Assembly: GCF_047731265.1 (NCBI RefSeq)
Contig: NZ_CP159835.1
Location: forward strand, 124,001 to 188,000
Length of the DNA: 64,000 nt
Source: Patiriisocius sp047731265
Lineage (GTDB): Bacteria; Bacteroidota; Bacteroidia; Flavobacteriales; Flavobacteriaceae
Reading direction: 5' to 3'
Shown here: piece by piece, positions 7,560 through 16,462 of the stretch
Position numbering within the stretch: position 1 is the stretch's first letter
How the letters are laid out: every line of letters starts with the position of its first letter
Program-made: the position numbers and the translations under genes
Notes under the pieces: model-generated
Database searches by the model: none
Told to the model about the DNA's origin: nothing
Seen by the model: only the letters and a program-made list of their open reading frames with translations

Positions 7560-8084
7560 TTACGCAATCAACGCATTTTTAATATGCATAAAATGGTGCG
7601 TGCTATGCCAAGAATACGTCAATGCCATTTCCTTAACTGAAACCTCAGCATTGGTCTCTGGATGAATAAAAGTAAGGTTCCATTGCTTTTCATTAATGCT
7701 AGATAAGATTTTTATTAACTTATAGTGCAGCACTTCAATATGTTTAAGTGACCAGGCAACAGGGGCGCTTGTATAATCCTCCATCGCGGCAAAGCTATCT
7801 TGATCGTAGGCCTTTATTAAAGGATTGTCTTCGGTAAGCATCCAGCGTACTCTGTTGTAACAATGATTATGAGAATCTGCAATGTGATGAATTAATTGGC
7901 GAATGGTCCAACTTCCTTCTCGATATTGCGCATCCAATTCTTTGTCTGCTACTGAAAGAACCAACATTTTTAATTGCTCTGGAAACACTTTAAGAACCCC
8001 TAAAGCATCTTTAACTTGTGTTTTAGTAATTTCAGATGGAAGTGATAATTTCCCTATTGGATATTGTGGACGATTCTTTGCCAT
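7560..8084 (-). CDS. YfiT-type DinB-fold putative metal-dependent hydrolase
   Basis: A 174-residue DinB/YfiT four-helix-bundle protein. YfiT-type landmarks are visible in order: YPIGKL near the N-terminus, REGSWTIRQLIHHIADSH with the first metal-ligand histidine, LTEDNPLIKAYDQDSFA, and YSWHSTHHFMHI with the remaining histidines. The fold carries a nickel or zinc ion bound by three histidines. Many relatives are thiol-dependent transferases or hydrolases, but the substrate is unknown here. It begins with ATG at 8084 and lies 42 bases upstream of the ctlX promoter box, so it may run into ctlX as a loose operon. Confidence 0.85.
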   Translation of the reverse strand: MAKNRPQYPIGKLSLPSEITKTQVKDALGVLKVFPEQLKMLVLSVADKELDAQYREGSWTIRQLIHHIADSHNHCYNRVRWMLTEDNPLIKAYDQDSFAAMEDYTSAPVAWSLKHIEVLHYKLIKILSSINEKQWNLTFIHPETNAEVSVKEMALTYSWHSTHHFMHIKNALIA

Positions 8085-8282
8085 TGTGATTGTTCTTTCT
8101 ATTATTATTTATTTTGTTATGGCAATGTGGTTCTTTTAATTAAACACCCGAACATCCGCCTAAATACCTTCCTCTTCCTTGTGGCTCAGTCGCCGTAGGC
8201 AAGTTCAAATGGGGAAACTACACTGTCAATATAATAAAACTAGATAAGACATCAGAATATTGACAAAATAAGCTCAAAACAA

Positions 8283-8310
8283 AAAACGCCTCCATTGCTG
8301 AAGGCGTTTT
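8283..8310 (-). terminator. Rho-independent terminator of the immunophilin gene
   Basis: AAAACGCCT (8283-8291) and AGGCGTTTT (8302-8310) form a nine-pair stem with a ten-base loop, 24 bases after the minus-strand stop. Runs of A and T on the two sides allow action in both directions. Confidence 0.85.
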
Positions 8311-8334
8311 AAAATTGAAATATTATATTTCTTA

Positions 8335-9270
8335 CTACCCTTTAATTTCCATTAACTCTACGTCAAAAACTAAAGTAGCATTTGGAGGAATTACGCCACC
8401 AGCACCTTGTTCTCCGTAAGCCAAATCGCTTGGGATTACAAATCTAGCTTTGTCTCCTTTATTAAGCAACAAAATACCTTCATCCCATCCTGCAATTACG
8501 TGCCCCATTCCCACTGGAAACTCAATTGGTTCTCCTCTTTTGTATGATGAATCAAAGGTCGTACCGTCAGGTAACATCCCATTATAGTGCACAGCAACTG
8601 TTTGTCCTGCTGTAGGTTTTACACCCTCTCCTCTTTGAATATGTTTGAAGTATAAACCACTTTCGGTCTTTTCAAATCCAGCAACTAAATCTTTCATGGA
8701 GTCTTCTTGGGCTTTCTTTGCAGCTGCTTCGCGCTCTGCTTTTGATCCACTAAAATCTCTAAAAGTCTCTACCGCATTAAAATTAGTCGCTTCGTCTCCT
8801 ACTCTAATAATTTCAACCTTTTGCATGGTATCTCCTTGTGTAATGGCATCTACTATATCTTGCCCTTCGATAACATGACCAAAAACAGTGTGCTTGTTGT
8901 CCAGCCAATCTGTTGGTACGTGTGTGATAAAAAACTGACTTCCATTAGTTCCAGAACCTGAATTTGCCATAGAAAATATTCCTGGGCGGTCGTGGGTTAA
9001 TTCAGGATGAAACTCATCATCAAACTGATATCCTGGTCCGCCAGCACCGGTACCATCAGGATCTCCACCTTGCACCATAAAATCTTGAATTACACGGTGA
9101 AATTTCAATCCGTCGTAATACTTTGTGCCTTGTGGTTTTGCCTTGTTTTCGAGGTCCCCTTCCGCTAAAGCTACAAAGTTTGCAACTGTACCAGGTGTTT
9201 TATCGTGTGTTAGTTTTCCTAGGATCTCTCCTTTTTCAGTAGTTATTTTTGCGTAAATACCGTCTTGCAT
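8335..9270 (-). CDS. Cyclophilin-FKBP fusion peptidyl-prolyl isomerase
   Basis: A 311-residue dual immunophilin: an N-terminal cyclophilin domain (about residues 18-150, with FHRVIQDFMVQGGDP and SQFFITH), a short charged linker, and a C-terminal FKBP domain (about 200-311, with VAVHYNGML, GWDEGILLL and the LAYGEQG loop). Both halves keep their active-site motifs, so the protein should speed proline isomerisation through two unrelated folds. No signal peptide is seen, so it is probably cytoplasmic. A longer frame begins with TTG at 9297, but that TTG lies inside a TATCTTTG promoter box, so the ATG at 9270 (MQDGIYAK) is the correct start. It ends in a strong terminator. Confidence 0.93.
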   Translation of the reverse strand: MQDGIYAKITTEKGEILGKLTHDKTPGTVANFVALAEGDLENKAKPQGTKYYDGLKFHRVIQDFMVQGGDPDGTGAGGPGYQFDDEFHPELTHDRPGIFSMANSGSGTNGSQFFITHVPTDWLDNKHTVFGHVIEGQDIVDAITQGDTMQKVEIIRVGDEATNFNAVETFRDFSGSKAEREAAAKKAQEDSMKDLVAGFEKTESGLYFKHIQRGEGVKPTAGQTVAVHYNGMLPDGTTFDSSYKRGEPIEFPVGMGHVIAGWDEGILLLNKGDKARFVIPSDLAYGEQGAGGVIPPNATLVFDVELMEIKG

Positions 9271-9294
9271 TGTTCCGTTTTTAAAATTGAATTG

Positions 9295-9302
9295 CAAAGA
9301 TA
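9295..9302 (-). promoter_or_regulatory. TATCTTTG -7 element deciding the immunophilin start
   Basis: Full TAnnTTTG match 24 bases before the ATG at 9270. It overlaps the apparent upstream TTG start of the longer frame, which rules that start out. Confidence 0.6.
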
Positions 9303-9304
9303 CT

Positions 9305-9352
9305 GATTTTCGATTGACGATTTTTGATTTTCGATTGTGGATTGTGGATTGA
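9305..9352. repeat. Short direct repeats between immunophilin and recQ
   Basis: GATTTTCGATTG occurs at 9305-9316 and 9326-9337, then degenerates into two GTGGATTG units. Nearby, GGAATAA repeats occur around 9379-9390. This looks like slippage-derived simple sequence with no coding content. Confidence 0.5.
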
Positions 9353-9497
9353 CTGAGAATTCAGAAATTGAAATTAAGGAATAAGGAATAAGAAAAACTT
9401 TAATTTAACTACTAACGCAAAAGACGAAATAAATAAACTCGAAATATTTAGTGTGAAATTTGCAACCTGACAGTCCTTAACCTTTTAACTAATTTGC

Positions 9498-11690
9498 CTA
9501 GTTCCCTACTTCACTTATAAATTTTATACGGTATAAACGCAACTCTTCTGTATCATAATCACCGTCAAATTCTTCCATGGCTTCTTCAATGCTATCGTTT
9601 GTAGCCTCTATAAAGTATTCGTGCATTTCCTCTTGCTGCTCTTCGTCTAAGATGTCATTTACCCAATAACTAATATCCAGTTTTGTTCCACTATAGACAA
9701 TAGCTTCCATCTCTTTTATGAGATTACCCATCTCTAGACCTTTGGAGTCTGCAATATCTGTTAGTGGTAGTTTGCGATCTACATTTTGAATGATATACAA
9801 CTTATTTGCGCTGTTACTTCCTGTAGATTTTACGACTAAATCGTCGGGACGTTCAATATCATTTTCATCAACATATCTTTTGATTAGCTCGATAAAGCTT
9901 TTACCATATTTCTTTGCTTTACCTTCTCCAACCCCGTGAACATTAGAAAGTTCTTCTATAGAGATTGGATATTTAAGTGCCATGTCCTCCAATGAAGGTT
10001 CTTGAAAAATCACAAATGGCGGAAGGCTTAATTTATCAGCTGTTTTTTTTAATTCTCCTTTTAACAATTTAAACAAATGTTCATCAGATGCTACGCCACC
10101 TTTTAATGCTACGATAATATTATCATCGTTCGCGTCTTTAAAATAGTGATCTTCAGTCATCATAAAAGATGCTGGAGACTTTATATAATTTTTCCCTTCT
10201 TCGGTTAATTTTAAGACTCCGTAACTTTCAATGTCTTTGCGCAAAAATCCCGCAACTAATAATTGTCGCAACAAGGCCATCCAAAAAACGCCATCGTGAT
10301 TCGCCCCATTCCCAAAAAACGGCTGCTGATCTGTGCGGTGTGATTTTATCATTGCATTGGCATTACCAATAAGAACATTTACAATTTCTTTACTTTTATA
10401 TTGTTCATTAGTTCCGTCAACAACCTTAAGCAACTTTGCAGCTTGCTCTTTTGCTTCTTGTTTCTTTTTAGGATTGCGCATATTGTCATCCATCATGCCT
10501 CCATCTCCAGTTTCAGTATCAAATTCTTCCCCAAAATAATGCAGAATAAATTTGCGACGAGACATAGATGTTTCAGCAAAACCGACCACTTCTTGCAATA
10601 ATGCGTGTCCTATTTCTTGTTCGGCCACCGGCTTACCACTCATAAATTTTTCGAGCTTCTCAATGTCTTTGTAACTGTAATATGCAAGACAATGTCCTTC
10701 ACCTCCATCACGACCTGCTCGACCCGTTTCTTGGTAATAACTTTCTATACTTTTAGGGATGTCATTATGGATTACAAAACGCACGTCGGGTTTATCTATT
10801 CCCATACCAAAGGCAATAGTAGCGACTACCACATCTGTGTCTTCCATCAAAAACATATCTTGATGTTTTACCCTGGTTTTTGCATCCAAACCTGCGTGAT
10901 AGGGTACTGCTTTTACTCCGTTTACTTGTAATATTTGCGAGAGTTCTTCTACGCGCTTTCGGCTTAGACAATATATGATACCGCTTTTTCCATCATTCTG
11001 CTTTACAAAACGGGTAATATCACTGTCTACATTAATCGTTTTTGGACGCACTTCGTAATATAAATTAGGACGATTAAAAGAGGCCTTAAATGTTTCGGCA
11101 TCACTCATTCCTAAATTCTTCAGAATATCTTCTTGTACTTTGGGTGTCGCCGTTGCGGTTAAACCAATAATAGGAATGTTATCGCCTATTCTTTCAATAA
11201 TGGATTTAAGGTTTCGGTATTCAGGTCTAAAATCATGTCCCCACTCGCTTATGCAGTGCGCTTCATCTATCGCCATAAATGATATGGTTTGGCCTTGTAA
11301 AAAGGCTACATATTCATCTTTGGTCAAACTTTCAGGCGCTACGTATAGAAGTTTTGTGATTCCGCTAGCGATATCTTCTTTAACCTTTTTTACTTCGGTC
11401 TTATTTAAAGAAGAATTAAGCACGTGCGCAATTCCTTCTTCCGAAGAAAGCGCTCTCAAGACATCCACTTGATTCTTCATTAATGCAATAAGTGGAGAAA
11501 CCACAATTGCTGTACCTTCTTGCATGAGCGCTGGCAACTGATAGCAAAGTGATTTACCACCACCAGTAGGCATAATTACAAATGTACTTTTTTTAGCTAA
11601 GATGCTTTTTACTACATCTTCTTGCAGACCTTTGAATTTTGAAAATCCAAAAAAATGTTTTAATGCAGCGTATAATTCAGTATCGCTCAC
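9498..11690 (-). CDS. recQ: RecQ-family DNA helicase
   Basis: A 730-residue superfamily 2 DNA helicase acting 3' to 5' in recombination and fork repair. Motif I is TGGGKS at residues 42-47, motif II is DEAH within MAIDEAHCISEWGHDF, and motif VI is QETGRAGRDG. A winged-helix part and an HRDC domain (about 535-615) follow, then an extra acidic C-terminal region. The zinc-binding subdomain after SMSRRKFILHYFGEEF lacks the usual cysteines (ETGDGGMMDDNM), so zinc binding seems lost. The start is a GTG at 11690; an in-frame stop lies six bases upstream, so nothing earlier is possible. It is divergent from kdsD. Confidence 0.93.
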   Translation of the reverse strand: MSDTELYAALKHFFGFSKFKGLQEDVVKSILAKKSTFVIMPTGGGKSLCYQLPALMQEGTAIVVSPLIALMKNQVDVLRALSSEEGIAHVLNSSLNKTEVKKVKEDIASGITKLLYVAPESLTKDEYVAFLQGQTISFMAIDEAHCISEWGHDFRPEYRNLKSIIERIGDNIPIIGLTATATPKVQEDILKNLGMSDAETFKASFNRPNLYYEVRPKTINVDSDITRFVKQNDGKSGIIYCLSRKRVEELSQILQVNGVKAVPYHAGLDAKTRVKHQDMFLMEDTDVVVATIAFGMGIDKPDVRFVIHNDIPKSIESYYQETGRAGRDGGEGHCLAYYSYKDIEKLEKFMSGKPVAEQEIGHALLQEVVGFAETSMSRRKFILHYFGEEFDTETGDGGMMDDNMRNPKKKQEAKEQAAKLLKVVDGTNEQYKSKEIVNVLIGNANAMIKSHRTDQQPFFGNGANHDGVFWMALLRQLLVAGFLRKDIESYGVLKLTEEGKNYIKSPASFMMTEDHYFKDANDDNIIVALKGGVASDEHLFKLLKGELKKTADKLSLPPFVIFQEPSLEDMALKYPISIEELSNVHGVGEGKAKKYGKSFIELIKRYVDENDIERPDDLVVKSTGSNSANKLYIIQNVDRKLPLTDIADSKGLEMGNLIKEMEAIVYSGTKLDISYWVNDILDEEQQEEMHEYFIEATNDSIEEAMEEFDGDYDTEELRLYRIKFISEVGN

Positions 11691-11785
11691 GAGGACTTAG
11701 GTTGTTTTATTATTATTTTGGTAACAAGCAAAAAAATTGGATGAACAATCGTAATTTTACCGGGCACTTGAAAAATGGGAATTTA

Positions 11786-11798
11786 TATCAATTTGATA
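11786..11798. promoter_or_regulatory. Palindrome in the recQ-kdsD divergent region
   Basis: TATCAA-T-TTGATA is a perfect 6-bp dyad, roughly midway between the divergent starts. It is a possible regulator site; no regulator is suggested by context. Confidence 0.3.
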
Positions 11799-11889
11799 CT
11801 TTTCAAATGCAAAACCATTGTTGTTTTTAACAAATATTAAATATAGTAATTTTTAAATCATTGGCAAATATGAAAATCTTAAAATCGTA

Positions 11890-12852
11890 ATGGATTATAA
11901 ACAGATAATTCAAGTAGCAAAAAAGACAATAGAAACCGAAAGCCAAGCAATCGCAAACTTGGCCCCTTTGGTGGACGAACAATTTGCAAAAGCAGTGGTT
12001 ACTATATTCAATAGTAACGGAAGGGTCATTATAACAGGCATTGGCAAGAGTGCAAACATCGCCACAAAAATTGTCGCTACCTTAAATAGTACTGGCACGC
12101 CTGCAATTTTTATGCATGCGGCAGATGCTATTCATGGAGATCTTGGAACTGTACAGGAAAATGACAGTGTAATTTGTATTTCGAAAAGCGGAAACACGCC
12201 CGAAATAAAAGTACTTGTTCCTCTTATTAAAGCCGCGGGAAACACATTAATCGCTATTACCTCAAATATAGAGAGCTTTTTAGGACAGCAGGCAGATTTT
12301 ATTTTGAACGCCTATGTTGAAAAAGAAGCCTGTCCTAATAATTTAGCCCCTACTTCCAGCACAACAGCGCAACTTGTAATTGGAGACGCGCTTGCTATGT
12401 GTTTGTTGGATTTACGCGGATTTTCTAGTAAAGATTTTGCAAAATTCCATCCTGGAGGTTCTTTAGGAAAACAATTGTACTTGCGCGTTAGTAATTTAAC
12501 GTCATTAAATGAAAAACCAAAAGTAGCGCCAGATACCGAAGTTAAAGATGTGATTTTAGAAATTAGTAAAAAAATGCTTGGGGTTACTGCGGTTATTGAA
12601 AACGATAAAATTGTAGGGATCATAACCGATGGTGATTTGCGGCGTATGATGTCAAAAACAGATACGTTTAAAGGATTAATGGCGAAAGACATTATGACAA
12701 AAAACCCTAAAACTATTCAAAATGAAGCCATGGCGGTGGAAGCAATGGAAGTAATGGACACCTTCGGAATCACTCAAGTACTCGCTGAAGACAATGGTGT
12801 ATATTCTGGTGTCGTGCACATTCATAATTTAACCAAAGAAGGGATTATTTAG
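11890..12852 (+). CDS. kdsD: Arabinose 5-phosphate isomerase (KpsF/GutQ family)
   Basis: Converts ribulose 5-phosphate to arabinose 5-phosphate, the first committed step to Kdo in lipopolysaccharide. The 320 residues hold an N-terminal SIS sugar-isomerase domain with the phosphate-binding CISKSGNTPEIK, the family signature PTSSTTAQLVIGDALA and FAKFHPGGSLGK. A C-terminal pair of CBS domains follows (about 210-320). Length and order match the family exactly. The ATG at 11890 is followed by MDYKQIIQ. It is the first gene of a plus-strand set with tatC (27 bases on) and lptB. Linking Kdo supply with LPS export genes makes biological sense. Confidence 0.93.
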   Translation: MDYKQIIQVAKKTIETESQAIANLAPLVDEQFAKAVVTIFNSNGRVIITGIGKSANIATKIVATLNSTGTPAIFMHAADAIHGDLGTVQENDSVICISKSGNTPEIKVLVPLIKAAGNTLIAITSNIESFLGQQADFILNAYVEKEACPNNLAPTSSTTAQLVIGDALAMCLLDLRGFSSKDFAKFHPGGSLGKQLYLRVSNLTSLNEKPKVAPDTEVKDVILEISKKMLGVTAVIENDKIVGIITDGDLRRMMSKTDTFKGLMAKDIMTKNPKTIQNEAMAVEAMEVMDTFGITQVLAEDNGVYSGVVHIHNLTKEGII

Positions 12853-12879
12853 TAGTGAGTAGTATAAATAAATTGAAAA

Positions 12880-13725
12880 TTGAAAACCAAACAAATAAAA
12901 GGAAAAATTCCAGGGAAAGAGATGTCATTTCTAGACCATCTTGAAGAATTGCGTTGGCATTTAATACGCAGTGTTATTGCTATAGTTGCAGTCGCTTTAG
13001 TAGCTTTTCTTGCCAAAGAATTTATTTTTGACGTCATCTTATTTGGACCAAAGAATCCAGACTTCCCTACCTATCGATTGCTATGTAAACTATCGAGTAT
13101 GATAGGACTTGAAGAAAGTTTCTGCATGCAGGAAAATGCTTTTAGGATACAGAGTAGAACCATGGCAGGACAGTTTTCTGCTCATATTTGGACTTCAATT
13201 ACAGTTGGTATTGTGATTGCCTTTCCCTACATAATATATGAATTCTGGAAATTTATTAGTCCAGGGTTAATGCCAAAAGAGCGTAAAAATAGTCGCGGTT
13301 TTATTTTTGTTGCTTCGATACTCTTTTTTGTAGGCGTATTCTTTGGTTACTATGTAGTGACCCCATTATCCATCAACTTTTTGGGCACCTATAAAGTAAG
13401 TGAACAAGTATTCAATGATTTTGATTTGAGCAGTTACACAGGACTTGTAAGGGCTTCAGTATTGGCTAGTGGATTGATTTTTGAGCTGCCCATTATTATG
13501 TATTTTCTAACAAAAATTGGATTGGTTACTCCTGAGTTTCTTAAAAAGTATCGCAAATTTGCCTTGGTTATTGTTTTAGTCCTTTCAGCAATTATAACAC
13601 CTCCAGACATTGCAAGTCAAGTAATTGTAGCGGTTCCTGTATTAATATTGTACGAGATTAGTATCTTAATTTCGAAAAGAGTGATACGAAAAGAACGCAA
13701 AAAGTTAAAACAGCAAGCGACCTAA
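12880..13725 (+). CDS. tatC: Twin-arginine translocase subunit TatC
   Basis: Inner-membrane receptor of the Tat pathway, which exports folded proteins bearing twin-arginine signals. The 281 residues start the core with the signature MSFLDHLEELRWHLIRS and show six membrane helices. The first periplasmic loop (about residues 45-85) is longer than in the E. coli protein, a known feature of Bacteroidota TatC. There is no ATG before the conserved core except its own Met, so a TTG at 12880 (then KTKQIKG) is the probable start; the core ATG 14 codons later is an alternative. No tatA is seen in the window. It sits between kdsD and lptB. Confidence 0.93.
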   Translation: MKTKQIKGKIPGKEMSFLDHLEELRWHLIRSVIAIVAVALVAFLAKEFIFDVILFGPKNPDFPTYRLLCKLSSMIGLEESFCMQENAFRIQSRTMAGQFSAHIWTSITVGIVIAFPYIIYEFWKFISPGLMPKERKNSRGFIFVASILFFVGVFFGYYVVTPLSINFLGTYKVSEQVFNDFDLSSYTGLVRASVLASGLIFELPIIMYFLTKIGLVTPEFLKKYRKFALVIVLVLSAIITPPDIASQVIVAVPVLILYEISILISKRVIRKERKKLKQQAT

Positions 13726-13786
13726 CATTTTTAAATTTTAACAGTAACTTTATCATTGTTCTATTAAAATTATATTTAAAAAAAAG

Positions 13787-14527
13787 ATGAAACTAAAAGC
13801 AGAAAACCTAATTAAACAATACAAAGGCCGTAAGGTAGTTAAGGGGATTACCGTGGAAGTAAATCAAGGAGAAATCGTTGGCTTGTTGGGACCTAACGGT
13901 GCTGGAAAAACGACTTCTTTTTATATGATTGTTGGACTTATTAAACCCAATGGAGGTACTATCTATCTCGAAGGTACCGATATCACAAATTACCCAATGT
14001 ACAAAAGAGCCCAACACGGTATTGGGTATTTGGCGCAAGAAGCGTCTGTTTTTAGAAAGTTGAGTATTGAGGATAATATTTTGAGTGTATTACAATTAAC
14101 AAAGCTCTCCAAAAAAGAACAGCTCTTGAAAATGGAGTCCTTGATTGAGGAGTTTGGTTTGGGACATATTCGTAAAAGTCGAGGTGATTTATTGAGTGGT
14201 GGAGAACGCAGACGTACCGAAATTGCCAGAGCTCTTGCCACAGATCCACATTTTATTTTATTGGATGAACCTTTTGCTGGTGTTGACCCTGTGGCTGTAG
14301 AAGACATACAACGTATTGTCGCGCAACTAAAAAATAAGAATATAGGTATTTTAATAACTGACCATAATGTACAGGAAACATTAGCTATTACAGACCGAAC
14401 CTATTTAATGTTTGAAGGAAGTATTTTAAAACACGGTGTACCTGAAGATCTTGCTGCAGACGAAATGGTTAGAAAAGTATACCTAGGTCAAAACTTTGAA
14501 CTTCGTAAAAAGAAGTTAGATTTTTAA
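13787..14527 (+). CDS. lptB: LPS export ABC transporter ATP-binding protein LptB
   Basis: ATPase of the LptBFGC machine that extracts lipopolysaccharide from the inner membrane and drives it to the cell surface. The 246 residues contain Walker A GPNGAGKT (35-42), the Q-loop in IGYLAQEASVF, the signature LSGGERRRTEIARAL and Walker B FILLDEPFAGVDP, ending with the LptB-type tail YLGQNFELRKK. The ATG at 13787 lies 61 bases after tatC; a TAACTTTA sequence in that gap is a weak promoter candidate. The gene is convergent with the MG2-like gene, with no clear terminator between them. Confidence 0.95.
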   Translation: MKLKAENLIKQYKGRKVVKGITVEVNQGEIVGLLGPNGAGKTTSFYMIVGLIKPNGGTIYLEGTDITNYPMYKRAQHGIGYLAQEASVFRKLSIEDNILSVLQLTKLSKKEQLLKMESLIEEFGLGHIRKSRGDLLSGGERRRTEIARALATDPHFILLDEPFAGVDPVAVEDIQRIVAQLKNKNIGILITDHNVQETLAITDRTYLMFEGSILKHGVPEDLAADEMVRKVYLGQNFELRKKKLDF

Positions 14528-14701
14528 AAAAAGACAGTTCTAAATAGAAGTAAGATTGCAGTCGCTGAAAGAGGAAAAAACAAAGACTTGATTTGTAATA
14601 GTTTATTGATAAATAGTATTTTATTTTAAATTGGTAAAAAACAAAACTCAAAGCATTACCGAAAGCATATTAAATGACTTAGCCCCCAAACAAGAAAATC
14701 A

Positions 14702-16456
14702 CTATTTTACTTCAAAGTTAGCTATAGATGAGATTGGTGTTCCGTTATTGGTAAACCCTTCTAGTACTATTTCGTACGTTCCTGCTACATCTGAGGTATA
14801 AAACTCAAATGGTAATTCTCTAAAGTCAATATTTATAGTTGGTTGCCAAAGTAACTGCAAACGATAATCTGGAATCCTATTAGAAATTTTAGCTGTTTCT
14901 TGAGCATACTGTTGATTAAAATATTGTTTCTGTACGTTGGGGACAAACAAATCTATTTCTTTTAGAGACCCTAAACTTTGATCAGGCTTGAAATTTTGAT
15001 CCTTAGTGGTAACCAAAACCACACCTTGATAATCCGTCTTACCAAAAACATACCCATTTCTAATAAATTTTACCCGATCTACTTGCAAAGCATCAAAGGC
15101 TAGAAAGTCTGCGTGGTCTTCAATAAAGACACCGTCAATAAATAAAAGAGCATTGTCTTGAGTTGGCCTGGCAAACTCACGTTCCACCACTTTTACTACT
15201 TTATTGCCATCTGTATCATTGGCGGTGTATACAGTTTTCATGATTTCAACAATAACCTCTGTCATGGTTGGAAATCTTGTATAGTCATCTAGATTGTAGG
15301 TAATCCCTTTTTCATATCGTACAAATGAGTTTGCAGGAACCATAGCGGTAATCGTATCTGGTTTTACGCTGTAATATCCATTTTCAATCTGGTTATAAAC
15401 ACTGCGCTTTGTAATCGCACCTTTTAGGGAAGCGTCAATCTCGAAATCTTTAAACGAAAGCACTTCATAATCAATGGGTGCATTTTTATTTAAAGTGATT
15501 TCATATGCTTCTTTATTATCATCAACTAACTGAACAATGGCTGAAGATTCTGGAAAATTAGGGTTTATAGTAAAACTGAAAGTTCCATCTAAAACAGTTG
15601 TAGCTACTGAAAAATAAAAATCTGTCCCTGCAATTGAAATGGCTACATCTACATTCTGAGCCGGTATTTTAGACCCAACCTTTGTAACCAAGCCCGTTAA
15701 AAAATAGCCTTCGGTTTCTGGCGGAAGTATATTATTGGGACTCACCAAACCATTTTTATTGAAATTTATAGCACTCATTCTTGTAGTATTTGGCTTTTGA
15801 AAAGAATTGATTTCAGCTACCTTTCTCACCGAAATTGAATAATCACCATATCCTCCTTCAGCCAAGCTATTCAAAAGTTTAGCGACAACTTTTTCTCTTT
15901 TTTCGAAGGTATTCTTCATAAGGTTTATTGCTATTTTTGAAGTTTTTCCAGAGGCATTTGTATTGGTGGAATTTGATACGCTTCGCTTTGTTCCACCATA
16001 AATTTTTCGATCCTTACTTGTTTTTAATTTTTCTGCGAGATACGGATTGATAACTTTTACATCTGTTTTAAAAATGTCTTCAATACCCGTATTCTGCATC
16101 CATTGTGTGTAAGCAATAAGCTTATAATTACCCGAAGGAATCGTGGTTGGAATAAAGAAGTCGCTAAAACCCGCTCCTTTTTCTAAAACTACCTTGTGCT
16201 TAAAAGCGGTTTCATTAGAAGCCCCCACTAATTCGATATAGGCAACAGTACTTAAGGTACTCAAGGTTCTCTTTTGTTTATCAATACAATACAATTTATA
16301 GTATAAATATTCACCTGGAAACAACAAGGTCGTATTCATATGTACAAACATGGTCTCTTGCGGAAAGTTATACGCACGACCGTTTTGACTGCTAACCGAA
16401 AAAGTTAAGGTCAATAGTAAACTAAAAAATACGATGCTTTTTTTCATGGTCTTCAA
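14702..16456 (-). CDS. MG2-domain-like secreted protein of a TonB receptor operon
   Basis: A 584-residue exported protein. The signal peptide is about residues 1-24 (KKSIVFFSLLLTLTFSVSSQ). The first 130 residues resemble the MG2-type domain of alpha-2-macroglobulin-like proteins (ETMFVHMNTTLLFPGEYLYYK and IPSGNYKLIAYTQWMQN). Residues from about 415 include LLFIDGVFIEDHADF and VVLVTTKD, similar to the TonB-receptor plug in layout. It is the last gene of the operon, starting six bases after the preceding DUF4249 gene. It probably works at the outer membrane with the receptor and lipoproteins, but its exact job is unknown. An ATG three codons downstream is an alternative start. Confidence 0.75.
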   Translation of the reverse strand: MKTMKKSIVFFSLLLTLTFSVSSQNGRAYNFPQETMFVHMNTTLLFPGEYLYYKLYCIDKQKRTLSTLSTVAYIELVGASNETAFKHKVVLEKGAGFSDFFIPTTIPSGNYKLIAYTQWMQNTGIEDIFKTDVKVINPYLAEKLKTSKDRKIYGGTKRSVSNSTNTNASGKTSKIAINLMKNTFEKREKVVAKLLNSLAEGGYGDYSISVRKVAEINSFQKPNTTRMSAINFNKNGLVSPNNILPPETEGYFLTGLVTKVGSKIPAQNVDVAISIAGTDFYFSVATTVLDGTFSFTINPNFPESSAIVQLVDDNKEAYEITLNKNAPIDYEVLSFKDFEIDASLKGAITKRSVYNQIENGYYSVKPDTITAMVPANSFVRYEKGITYNLDDYTRFPTMTEVIVEIMKTVYTANDTDGNKVVKVVEREFARPTQDNALLFIDGVFIEDHADFLAFDALQVDRVKFIRNGYVFGKTDYQGVVLVTTKDQNFKPDQSLGSLKEIDLFVPNVQKQYFNQQYAQETAKISNRIPDYRLQLLWQPTINIDFRELPFEFYTSDVAGTYEIVLEGFTNNGTPISSIANFEVK

Positions 16457-16462
16457 TTTAAA

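Noticed and set aside
12312..12692. 126-codon minus-strand frame
   Set aside because: Lies inside kdsD on the other strand; no family pattern.
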